Below are positions 1 through 6,400 of a stretch of 8,243 bases of DNA, one piece after another. Positions within the stretch are counted from its first letter, which is position 1; every line of letters starts with the position of its first letter. The translations under genes were made by a program, and so were the position numbers. The stretch lies in the NCBI GenBank assembly GCA_028228615.1, contig JAOJBS010000045.1:1-8243 (forward strand), read 5' to 3'. The notes under the pieces were generated by a model that worked only from the letters and a program-made list of their open reading frames with translations, was not told where the DNA came from and did not search any database. Origin of the DNA: UBA4421 sp028228615. Its GTDB lineage: Bacteria > Pseudomonadota > Gammaproteobacteria > Pseudomonadales > Azotimanducaceae.

Positions 1-1
1 A

Positions 2-55
2 GATGAGCAGGCCGAGGCATCGCTCGGACTGCTCGCCAACCTTTTTGACTCATAA
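2..55 (+). CDS. possible 3' end of an unidentified gene (partial)
   Basis: An open frame enters from the left edge and stops at a TAA at 53-55, giving the 17-residue tail DEQAEASLGLLANLFDS. The residues look like an amphipathic C-terminal helix, and the codons (GCC, CTC, CTG) suit a real gene. The piece is too short to identify a family. A regulator with a helical C-terminus is conceivable but unsupported. The frame starting at position 3 is also open (to about 176), but it runs across the next gene and reads less like protein. Confidence 0.35.
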   Translation, partial: DEQAEASLGLLANLFDS

Positions 56-68
56 TTTGAAGAAAAGA

Positions 69-96
69 TTGTCAGCAAAGCCTGCAATGAGATACT
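69..96 (+). promoter_or_regulatory. candidate sigma70 promoter for the small HTH-like gene
   Basis: TTGTCA at 69-74 (five of six matches to the -35 consensus) is followed after 16 bases by GATACT at 91-96 (four of six matches to -10). An AT-rich TATATA at 102-107 lies just downstream and could act as an alternative -10. This would give a short leader before the ATG at 139. It is a visual motif match only. Confidence 0.35.
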
Positions 97-138
97 GTTT
101 ATATATACAGTCTCTGCAAAAAAATAAGACATTCCTAA

Positions 139-336
139 ATGCGCAAACTCAGTGGCCGCAGCCATCGTCGAATTAGGCCCGCCAGCAAAAAAATTCTTGG
201 CAGCGAAGAGCTCGCTCAACACTTTGATGTAAAAATTGAGGCGTTAGAAAACCACCTCAGCAACCAAAACATACCCTTTCACAAAGACAGCAACGGTGAT
301 TTATGGGCATCTGTGTTGGCGGCAACTTTAGATTAG
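139..336 (+). CDS. small basic protein, possible excisionase/MerR-like winged helix
   Basis: This is a 65-residue protein that I do not recognise as a named family. The N-terminus is strongly basic (MRKLSGRSHRRIRPASKK). It is followed by a helix-turn-helix-like stretch, SEELAQHFDV then KIEALENHLS (about residues 22-41), and then NIPFHKDSNGDLWAS (about 44-58), which resembles the beta wing of excisionase or MerR-type domains. That layout suggests DNA binding, but this is inference from pattern. The ATG is immediately preceded by an in-frame TAA (136-138), so no longer form with this start region is possible. No clear Shine-Dalgarno is visible, with only A-rich sequence upstream. There is no phage or integrase context to support a true excisionase role. 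Confidence 0.55.
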   Translation: MRKLSGRSHRRIRPASKKILGSEELAQHFDVKIEALENHLSNQNIPFHKDSNGDLWASVLAATLD

Positions 337-342
337 AGCGGG

Positions 343-396
343 CCTTACAAAAAGGCCCTTAAAAAAAGCGCCTTAAAAAGGCCTCTAAAAAAAGAG
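343..396 (+). repeat. two imperfect tandem A-rich repeat units with hairpins
   Basis: Two adjacent units of about 28 and 26 bases begin with CCTTA, continue through AAAAAGGCC and end in AAAAAAAG plus CG or AG (343-370 and 371-396). Each carries a small hairpin: GGGCCTT at 340-346 pairs with AAGGCCC at 352-358, and GCCTT at 370-374 pairs with AAGGC at 378-382. The sequence lies directly behind the small gene ending at 336. On the plus strand the hairpins are followed by A runs, so they are not canonical terminators for that gene. Confidence 0.6.
361..382 (-). terminator. possible intrinsic terminator on the minus strand
   Basis: Read on the minus strand, GCCTT-TTT-AAGGC forms a 5-bp hairpin. 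It is followed after GC by seven T residues (complement of 361-367). That is the shape of a weak rho-independent terminator for leftward transcription. No established minus-strand gene lies immediately upstream, only a short open frame at 423-530. It may therefore end a small RNA or antisense transcript, or be a chance by-product of the A-rich tandem repeat. Confidence 0.3.
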
Positions 397-446
397 ATCC
401 AAAAAACACCGAAAACACCCGCCTAACCACAATTACCTGATGCATA

Positions 447-476
447 TTCTGGGTTAGACCTTTCTGGGTTAAACTC
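447..476 (+). repeat. 15-bp direct repeat, two tandem copies
   Basis: TTCTGGGTTAGACCT (447-461) is followed directly by TTCTGGGTTAAACTC (462-476), sharing the core TTCTGGGTTA. CTAACC at 423-428 is the inverse of GGTTAG at 452-457, so a hairpin with the first copy is possible. Function unknown. Confidence 0.6.
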
Positions 477-540
477 TGGCACCGCTTGGGAATCAGTGAG
501 CAAATCAACCAGCTCAAACCCCAACAGCACTATGCAGCCA

Positions 541-582
541 GGGGCTGTAGGACAGGGCCTGTAGGACAGGGGCTGCAGGCCA
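541..582 (+). repeat. 14-bp tandem repeat, three copies
   Basis: Three consecutive 14-base units are visible: GGGGCTGTAGGACA (541-554), GGGCCTGTAGGACA (555-568) and GGGGCTGCAGGCCA (569-582). Copies one and two differ at one position and the third has diverged further. The G-rich array lies about 55 bases upstream of the glyoxalase gene. It could be a simple minisatellite, part of a dispersed intergenic repeat, or a protein-binding array. Nothing in the sequence decides between these. Confidence 0.75.
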
Positions 583-585
583 GCT

Positions 586-598
586 GCTGAAATTCAGC
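586..598. promoter_or_regulatory. short palindrome upstream of the glyoxalase gene
   Basis: GCTGAA (586-591), a single central A, then TTCAGC (593-598) form a perfect 6-bp inverted repeat. It abuts AT-rich TATAAA sequences at 599-604 and 617-622, either of which could serve as a -10 for the gene at 638. Location and symmetry suit an operator, but the -35 match (TTCAGC, three of six) is poor, so this is tentative. Confidence 0.3.
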
Positions 599-637
599 TA
601 TAAAAAGCCAAAATCATATAAAAAGGCGTACAAAGAA

Positions 638-1057
638 ATGAAATATCTACACACCATGGTCCGCATCACAGACCTAAAAGCCTCACTGGCATTTTATTGC
701 GACGCGTTGGGCTTGACCGAACTGCGTCGCTACGAAAGCGAGCAAGGCCGCTTCACGTTGGTATTTTTAGCCGCGCCTGGGGATGAAAGCGCTCAGGTGG
801 AACTGACCTACAACTGGGACCCCGAGCCCTACAGTGGTGGCAGAAATTTTGGCCATCTGGCCTATCATGTAGAAAACATTTACGCGACCTGCCAAAGGTT
901 GATGGACCACGGCGTGACCATAAACCGTCCACCAAGAGACGGGCATATGGCATTTGTGCGCTCTCCAGATGGCATTTCTGTAGAACTATTGCAGGAAGGA
1001 AAATCTTTAGAGCCATCTGCACCCTGGTCGGAGATGGAAAATATTGGCGAGTGGTGA
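638..1057 (+). CDS. VOC-family glyoxalase I-like protein (lactoylglutathione lyase type)
   Basis: This 139-residue protein has the length and fold pattern of short, single-domain bacterial glyoxalase I (about 135 residues in E. coli GloA). These enzymes isomerise the hemithioacetal of methylglyoxal and glutathione to S-lactoylglutathione in the cytosol. The opening LHTMVRITDL...SLAFYCDALGL is the N-terminal beta-alpha module. VELTYNW at 54-60 and NFGHLAYHV at 70-78 carry the usual metal-site strands. The four expected metal ligands are all present: H5, E55, H73 and E116. The second module ends in FVRSPDGISVELL (106-118). The stretch before it (RPPRDGHMAF) is shorter than the GGTTVIAF-like loop of GloA, so substrate preference may differ and no symbol is assigned. 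The ATG at 638 keeps H5, which fixes the start. The Shine-Dalgarno is weak (AAAGAA). A GST gene follows, a fitting glutathione-linked neighbour. Confidence 0.88.
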   Translation: MKYLHTMVRITDLKASLAFYCDALGLTELRRYESEQGRFTLVFLAAPGDESAQVELTYNWDPEPYSGGRNFGHLAYHVENIYATCQRLMDHGVTINRPPRDGHMAFVRSPDGISVELLQEGKSLEPSAPWSEMENIGEW

Positions 1058-1119
1058 GGCTCTAGTCATCAACGCAGAAAAAAGCGGCGCGCTAGCGGTA
1101 CACTCAATGACATGCTACC

Positions 1120-1137
1120 GGGCTTGCTTTTAAGCCC
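1120..1137 (+). other. hairpin in the glyoxalase-GST spacer
   Basis: GGGCTT (1120-1125) and AAGCCC (1132-1137) form a perfect 6-bp stem with the loop GCTTTT. A competing small stem, GCCC-TGT-GGGC (1134-1144), shares its 3' arm and is followed by GCTTATTTT. Either could weakly end glyoxalase transcription, but neither is followed directly by a T run. Confidence 0.3.
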
Positions 1138-1181
1138 TGTGGGCGCTTATTTTAGACCTACGGTATTACGCTAAGATTTGA

Positions 1182-1211
1182 GCTACACGTTTGAATCTAA
1201 AGCTCTATATT
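1182..1211 (+). promoter_or_regulatory. tentative promoter for the GST gene
   Basis: TATATT at 1206-1211 matches the -10 consensus at five of six positions. The best-spaced -35 (GCTACA, 1182-1187, 18-base spacer) matches only three of six. The 191-base spacer after the glyoxalase gene leaves room for a separate promoter, but co-transcription is equally possible. Confidence 0.25.
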
Positions 1212-1248
1212 TATCAATTGAAAAACAAAAGAAGAGAGGGGATGCGAT

Positions 1249-1866
1249 ATGAAACTATTTAACTCAATGGGCCCAAACCCACACATTGTGCGCATGTATG
1301 CAGCTGAGTTGGGAGTGGCCTTTGATGAAGTCGAAGAAATTGACCTCATGGCTGGTGACAACCGAAAGCCAGGCTTCCTGCAACACAACCCTGCGGGTCA
1401 GCTACCCGCAGTGATGCTGGACAATGGCGAGATCATTGCCGAGATTACCGCCATCTGCGAGTACCTCGATGAAACCACTGATGGCAAAACCTTGATGGGT
1501 AATACGGCCGCTCAGCGAGCACATACGCGCATGTGGACACGCCGAGTAGATTTAGGCATTTGTGAACCCATGGTTAATGGCTTTCGTTATGCTGAAGGCA
1601 TGGCAATTTTTAAGGACCGCATGGTCACCGTGCCTGAAGGCGCAGATGGCTTAAAGAGCGTAGCGCAAAGCAAACTTGCTTGGTTAGACGAACAAATGGC
1701 TGACGGCAGAGAATTTGTTGCAGGCAGTACAGTCAGCCTTGCAGATGTTCTACTGTTTGGCATGTTGGCTTTTGCAGCTAACGTTGGACAACCGCTAAAC
1801 CCTGAACACACCCACGTATGCGCATGGTTTGATCGTATGGGCGCACGCCCAAGCGCGGCAGCCTAG
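1249..1866 (+). CDS. glutathione S-transferase
   Basis: The 205 residues match the usual two-domain cytosolic GST. The N-terminal thioredoxin-like domain spans about 1-78: a beta strand MKLFNS, the first helix region GPNPHIVRMYAAELG, then NPAGQLPAV (47-55) with the cis-proline P53, and EITAICEYLDE (65-75), where E65 and T67 lie at the glutathione gamma-glutamyl site. The all-helical C-terminal domain follows. VSLADVLLFG (162-171) contains the conserved S-x-A-D N-capping box (S163, D166) of the core helix. The family conjugates glutathione to electrophiles or reduces peroxides. The substrate and GST class cannot be told from sequence alone. A strong Shine-Dalgarno (AGAGAGGGG) precedes the ATG. 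The gene follows the glyoxalase-type gene, suggesting a shared role in handling reactive electrophiles, and is closed by a good terminator at 1943-1967. Confidence 0.9.
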   Translation: MKLFNSMGPNPHIVRMYAAELGVAFDEVEEIDLMAGDNRKPGFLQHNPAGQLPAVMLDNGEIIAEITAICEYLDETTDGKTLMGNTAAQRAHTRMWTRRVDLGICEPMVNGFRYAEGMAIFKDRMVTVPEGADGLKSVAQSKLAWLDEQMADGREFVAGSTVSLADVLLFGMLAFAANVGQPLNPEHTHVCAWFDRMGARPSAAA

Positions 1867-1942
1867 CAGCGGATAAACTGAGTTGGCGGAATATGTGCGC
1901 GCCGAATGTCCATTACGCGCGCGCTAAATCCAGTTTAGAAGG

Positions 1943-1967
1943 AGGCTTCTTAATGAAGCCTTTTTTT
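1943..1967 (+). terminator. rho-independent terminator after the GST gene
   Basis: AGGCTTC (1943-1949) and GAAGCCT (1955-1961) form a perfect 7-bp stem with the loop TTAAT, running into seven T residues (1961-1967). It sits 77 bases after the GST stop codon. A further GGCTTC at 1972-1977 could pair with the same GAAGCC arm, but only after the T run has been made. The stretch between the stop and the hairpin also holds GC-rich, partly self-complementary GTGCGCGC/GCGCGCGC segments. Confidence 0.9.
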
Positions 1968-2081
1968 ATTTGGCTTCCCCCTCCATACCTCCCTTAATCG
2001 CTCTACAACGGAGCTCAAGCAGTTCTCAAAGTATTGCCCAAATACACCTGCGGACTCTCGCTCATAAAACACCCCTAACAT
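1950..2081 (-). CDS. unrecognised minus-strand small open frame (43 residues from ATG)
   Basis: The minus strand is open from just after a TGA (complement of 2154-2156) to a TAA (complement of 1950-1952), 67 codons in all. The only ATG, at 2081-2079, leaves 43 residues starting MLGVFYERESAGVFGQYF and ending in a basic tail (RGKPNKKRLH). The residues read like protein, with a plausible amphipathic helix CLSSVVERLREVW. However, GGGAG touches the ATG with no spacer, and no GTG, TTG or CTG lies further upstream in frame. Codons (several GGG, AGG and CGA) differ from the neighbours. The stop lies in the loop of the GST terminator. It could be a degraded gene, a very small protein, or a conserved non-coding repeat that happens to be open. 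Confidence 0.25.
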   Translation of the reverse strand: MLGVFYERESAGVFGQYFENCLSSVVERLREVWRGKPNKKRLH

Positions 2082-2089
2082 CTCCCAAG

Positions 2090-2130
2090 TTCGGTTAAAT
2101 AGGCTAATAAACGGCGATTTTCTAACCGAA
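2090..2130. repeat. 8-bp perfect inverted repeat
   Basis: TTCGGTTA (2090-2097) and TAACCGAA (2123-2130) are perfect inverse copies separated by 25 bases. On the plus strand the right arm runs into more A residues (an eight-A run, 2129-2136), so it is not a terminator. It lies at the upstream end of the minus-strand open frame at 1950-2153, and may mark the structured head of a repeat element or RNA. Confidence 0.55.
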
Positions 2131-2147
2131 AAAAAATACCAGGTGGG

Positions 2148-2231
2148 AATTTTTCACACATTTAGGCCTTCTATCCGGTAAATCAGCCGTTACACCAATT
2201 TTTCACGCCATATTGAGACTTAGGCTTCTAT
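2148..2231 (+). repeat. imperfect direct repeat pair
   Basis: Two copies of a composite motif are seen. Copy one is AATTTTTCAC (2148-2157) then TTAGGCCTTCTAT (2162-2174). Copy two is AATTTTTCAC (2197-2206) then TTAGGCTTCTAT (2220-2231). The inner spacing differs between copies. They lie about 100 to 200 bases before the efflux operon. No function can be assigned. Confidence 0.5.
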
Positions 2232-2271
2232 ATTGCAGCTTATCAAAAGGTGTAGAGCTTAAAGAGCGCAG

Positions 2272-2299
2272 TTGATTTAACTGGCTATAGGACTAAGAT
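2272..2299 (+). promoter_or_regulatory. candidate promoter of the RND efflux operon
   Basis: TTGATT (2272-2277) is followed, 16 bases later, by TAAGAT (2294-2299). Each matches four of six consensus positions. Transcription would begin near 2306, exactly where the first of two palindromes starts. That placement, rather than the modest consensus match, is the main support. Confidence 0.4.
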
Positions 2300-2306
2300 C
2301 GCACCA

Positions 2307-2327
2307 TTCGTTACTTTTGGTAACGAA
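2307..2327. promoter_or_regulatory. palindrome 1 in the RND operon leader, operator candidate
   Basis: TTCGTTAC (2307-2314) and GTAACGAA (2320-2327) form a perfect 8-bp inverted repeat around TTTTG. It falls at or just after the predicted transcription start. RND pump genes are commonly controlled by TetR-type repressors that bind such palindromes. No complete regulator gene is in the window, so the partner is unknown. A 5'-leader stem-loop in the mRNA is the alternative. Confidence 0.5.
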
Positions 2328-2329
2328 CA

Positions 2330-2347
2330 TTCCAGAACGCTCTGGAA
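2330..2347. promoter_or_regulatory. palindrome 2 in the RND operon leader
   Basis: TTCCAGA (2330-2336) and TCTGGAA (2341-2347) form a perfect 7-bp inverted repeat with the spacer ACGC, only two bases after palindrome 1 and 26 bases before the adaptor ATG. Its sequence differs from palindrome 1, so it may bind another protein or form a second hairpin in the leader. Confidence 0.5.
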
Positions 2348-2373
2348 CAATGACTTTCGCAAAGGGGAATTAA

Positions 2374-3477
2374 ATGCGAGCTACGTATATCTGGGCCATC
2401 GCCATAGCAATCTTAATCACTGCCTGGCTACTGTCTGGCGTCTTAACGGCCCAAGCACCGGAGATCAATCCGTCGATTGAGGAGCAACAATCTAACAACG
2501 CCAACCTACGTAGCGACGTAGTGCCCACCCAAGTTCGAGTGACCCGCCTTAATGCAGTGGAAAAAGTTCGCTTTGAAACCATTCGCGGCAAAACGCAGAA
2601 CAAACGCACAGTAGCCGTCAAAGCCGAAATTGCCGGAAAAATTATTTCTCGTAGTGTCGAGAAAGGCGATGAGGTCGCCGCAGGCCAAGTACTTTGCGAA
2701 CTGGCAATGGAAGACCGGCAATCTTCCCTAACAGAGGCTAAGGAAGCAGTCACTCAGGCCCAACTGGAATACAAGGGCGCGCAAAGACTCAAAGCCAGAG
2801 GCTACAACTCGGAAAACGCCATAGCCACCGCTCGGGCTAAGCTTGCCAGTACCCTTGCCAATTTAGATCGCCGCGAACTAAACATTACCAAAACGCAAAT
2901 TAAAGCGCCGTTTGATGGTTCAGTAGAAGACGTCAGCATGGAAGTTGGTGACTACGTTATGGCCGGCGCTACCTGCGCTACCGTTGTTGACCTAAATCCC
3001 ATGCTTATTGTTGGCAGAGTTTCCGAAAAATCTATTCTTGACGTGAAAACCGGGATCATCGCCGGCGGCATTTTAACCAATGGTCGCAAAGTACAGGGGC
3101 CGATCACTTTTGTGGGCCAGCAAAGCGACGCGCAAACACGCACCTACGCGGTTGAGATAGAAATAGACAACAGCGACCTGAGCCTACGTTCCGGTATCAC
3201 AACAGAAATTCTCATACCCGTTGAGCGTGTGTTAGCGCAAAAAATCAGCCCTGCTCTCTTCAGTTTGGACGACAGTGGTGGTTACGGCATTCGCCTGATT
3301 GATGAAAACAATATTGTGACCTTTTATACCGTTGAACTTGTCGCAGAAGATGAAGACGGCGTATGGGTCACCGGCCTGCCAAACGTCAGTGATGTTATTA
3401 CAGTAGGACAAGAACTTGTGGTCCCAGGCGAGCGCGTGGATCCAGTCTTTCAAAATCGAAATATCGCAGAGAGATAG
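2374..3477 (+). CDS. RND efflux periplasmic adaptor subunit (MFP/HlyD-AcrA type)
   Basis: This 367-residue membrane-fusion protein would bridge the inner-membrane permease encoded next to an outer-membrane channel. A hydrophobic N-terminal segment (about 5-27, YIWAIAIAILITAWLLSG) acts as signal or anchor. It has no lipobox cysteine, so it is not an obvious lipoprotein. The first half of the lipoyl (barrel-sandwich) domain is AVKAEIAGKII...VEKGDEVAAGQVLCEL (81-110). A short helical hairpin rich in Ala, Gln and Arg follows (about 113-170). The second lipoyl half is IKAPFDGSVEDVSMEVGDYV (176-195). The beta-barrel runs from about 207 to 283 (LNPMLIVGRVSEKS to GITTEILIPV), followed by a membrane-proximal domain. 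AAGGGG lies a suitable distance before the ATG. The gene is 9 bases from the permease gene, indicating one operon. The substrate is unknown. Confidence 0.93.
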   Translation: MRATYIWAIAIAILITAWLLSGVLTAQAPEINPSIEEQQSNNANLRSDVVPTQVRVTRLNAVEKVRFETIRGKTQNKRTVAVKAEIAGKIISRSVEKGDEVAAGQVLCELAMEDRQSSLTEAKEAVTQAQLEYKGAQRLKARGYNSENAIATARAKLASTLANLDRRELNITKTQIKAPFDGSVEDVSMEVGDYVMAGATCATVVDLNPMLIVGRVSEKSILDVKTGIIAGGILTNGRKVQGPITFVGQQSDAQTRTYAVEIEIDNSDLSLRSGITTEILIPVERVLAQKISPALFSLDDSGGYGIRLIDENNIVTFYTVELVAEDEDGVWVTGLPNVSDVITVGQELVVPGERVDPVFQNRNIAER

Positions 3478-3486
3478 GTATTTGTT

Positions 3487-6400
3487 ATGTTTAACTTTCT
3501 AGAAGCTGCCATTACGAGATCTAGAACCAGCTTATTGCTGTTGTTCATGATTGTCTTAGCTGGACTAATTGCCCGAGCCGCCATACCCGTAGAAGGCGAC
3601 CCCGAAATTGAAGTGCCGTTCTTTGTGATCACCGTGGTCAATGAAGGCATCTCCCCCGAGGACGCGGAAAGATTGTTGGTCATGCCGCTTGAAATTGCCC
3701 TGCGTCAGGTAGAGGGGATAGAGGAACTTAATGCTTTTGCTGCAGAAAACGCTGCCACAATCCTTGTGGAGTTCGACGCCAGCTTTGATTTAGACCAAGC
3801 CCTGACAGACACCAGAGAAGCCGTCGACCGTGCCAAAGTGGAATTTCCTAGCACCACTGAAGAGCCCATCATCCAAGAACAATCTACATCTGATTTCCCC
3901 ATCATTCAGGTGAACTTAACCGGCGACGTACCAGAGCGCATGCTTTACACCATTGCGTTAGATTTGCGCGACGCCATTGAGGCCCAAACCGGCATCCTCT
4001 CTGCTGACTTTATTGGCGACAGAGAAGAACTGCTGGAAGTGGTAATAGACCCTAAAGAGTTGGAAACTTATGGACTTTCGTCTGAAGATTTAATTACTAG
4101 TATTTCGCGCAACAATCGACTGATTCCCGCGGGCAGCATTGACGGCGGAGAAGGTAGATTTTCTGTCAAGGTGCCGAGCGTTATTGAAAACGCTGTGGAC
4201 CTATTTGACCTGCCAATCAAAACCGACGGCGACACTGTTGTCACTCTGTCTGACGTCGCAACGGTTAAGCGCACGTTTAAAGACCGCGCCAGCTATTCCA
4301 GAATTAATGGCAGCAATGGCATAGGCTTGCAGGTAATTAAGCGCGCAAACTACAACGTTTTGGACGCTATCAGTAATGCTAAAGCCGCCGTAGAAGCCCT
4401 TAGGCCCAATCTACCAGCAAAAGTTGAAGTCACTTACTCTCAAGACCAAGGCCCCTATGCCTCTAGCCAAGTCGTAGAACTGGAAGGCAATATTTTTACC
4501 GCGCTTGGCCTGGTCATGGTTATTGTGGTCGCGGCCATGGGTATTCGCAGCGGCATTATTGTTGGCTTAGGTATTCCCGCATCCTTTCTGTTTTCGCTGA
4601 TCTTTATCTATCTGCTGGGCTACTCGTTTAACTTCATGGTGATGTTCGGCATGTTACTGGGCTTGGGCATGCTGATTGACGGGGCCATTGTTGTCACCGA
4701 ATACGCCGACCGCAAAATGACCGAGGGCTTTGGTAGTCAAGAAGCGTATTTGTTAGCCGCCAAACGTATGTTCTGGCCGGTCACCGCGTCCATTGCTACA
4801 ACCCTTGCAGCTTTTCTACCGCTGATGTTTTGGCCCGGTGTATCTGGCAAATTTATGCGCTATTTACCCGTAACGGTGTTTACCGTGCTCAGTGGCTCAC
4901 TCCTCTACGCCCTAGTATTTGGGCCGGTCATTGGCTCTATCATTGGCAAAGCGGGTAGTTTGAGCAAAACTGCCAAAGCAACGCTGACCACTCTTGAACA
5001 CGGCGATCCACGCACACTTAAATCGCTAACCGGCGTCTACGCTCGTATTTTGGGTTTTGCCACACGCTACGCCATTGTCACCTTGGTCTTAACCATAGGC
5101 ATATTGTTCACCACATTTTGGGCTTATGGCCAATATGGTGGCGGGCTTATTTACTTCTCTGAGGGTGAAGCAAAGTTCGCTCAGGTTAACGTGCGCGCAC
5201 GCGGCAACTTAAGCGTGGAAGAAATATATTCGCTGGTGACTGAAGTTGAAGACCAAGTCATTGGTGTGGAAGGCATAGAGCACATCAACACCTTCACCAA
5301 GCTAGGCGGCCAACCAGGCAGAGATGGAGGTACCGATAGAGTTGGCGGCATGTTCTTGGAACTTTACGACCAGCAGTACCGTCGTTCAAGTAGCACAGAA
5401 ATCTTGGAAGAAATACGCCAAAGAACCAAAGGTATTGTTGGCATTCAGGTAGAAATCCAAGAAATGGAAATGGGTCCACCGGTCGGCAAACCGCTGAACA
5501 TTGAATTCTCGTCATATGATCGAAGCTTAATAGACCCAGCGGTGCAAAAAGTAGTGGACTACATGAAGAACGACATTGAGGGCCTACGCGATGTTGACGA
5601 CACTCGGTCGCTGCCCGGCGTCGAATTCAAAATCAATGTAGATCGTGCCCAGGCGGCCATTTACGGTGCAGACGTGAGCCAAGTTGGTGTGGCCGTGCAA
5701 CTGGTCACCAATGGTATAAAGGTGGGTGAATACCGACCGGACCGAGCCGACGATGCAGTAGATATTAGAGTGCGCTACCCAAGTGCCCAGCGCGGCATTA
5801 TGGCTTTGAGTGAGCTGAATATTTCAACGCCCACAGGCCTGGTACCCCTGTCCAATTTTGTCACGCTAGAACCGGTGCCAAACGTAGATACCATTCAGCG
5901 CGTGAACAGCATCCCCATCAAGAAAGTACTGGCAAATGTTGCACCAGACGTTCTGGCGGATGACAAAGTGAGAGAAATCCAAGCATGGATTGACAGCCAA
6001 GACTGGCCGCCAGGACTGAAAATTGCGTTTAGAGGCGCAAATGAGGAACAAGCTGAGACTTTGGCGTTTGTTGGCGGCGCCTTCGGTATGTCGTTACTGC
6101 TCATGTTTGTGCTGCTAGTCACGCAGTTTAATAGTTTCTACCAAAGCTCACTGATTCTTTTTGCTGTAATCCTCTCAACTGCTGGTGTACTCATCGGCTT
6201 GTTAATCACCGGCAATCCTTTCAGCGCTATCTTGACCGGGGTTGGGGTCGTTGCATTGGCGGGCATTGTTGTGAACAACAACATTGTCTTGATCGACACC
6301 TACAACCAGTTACGTCGCGAAGACCCAGACTTGCACTATGTCGATCTCATCATTCGTACAGGCTCCCAGCGCCTGCGACCGGTGATGCTCACCACAATAA

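Noticed and set aside
3..176. Plus-strand open frame of about 57 codons beginning ATG at position 3
   Set aside because: It runs through the intergenic AT-rich stretch and into the small gene at 139 in another frame; its translation has low protein character and no ribosome binding site can be seen.
340..358. GGGCCTT/AAGGCCC hairpin as a terminator of the small gene
   Set aside because: On the plus strand it is followed by TT and then an A run, not a T run, so it lacks the feature needed for intrinsic termination.
541..582. CRISPR-like array
   Set aside because: The 14-base units are directly adjacent with no spacers, and there are no cas genes.
2370..2753. Minus-strand 127-codon open frame opposite the adaptor gene
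   Set aside because: It is the antisense shadow of a well-supported adaptor CDS; its Ser/Thr/Ala-rich translation has no recognisable domain.
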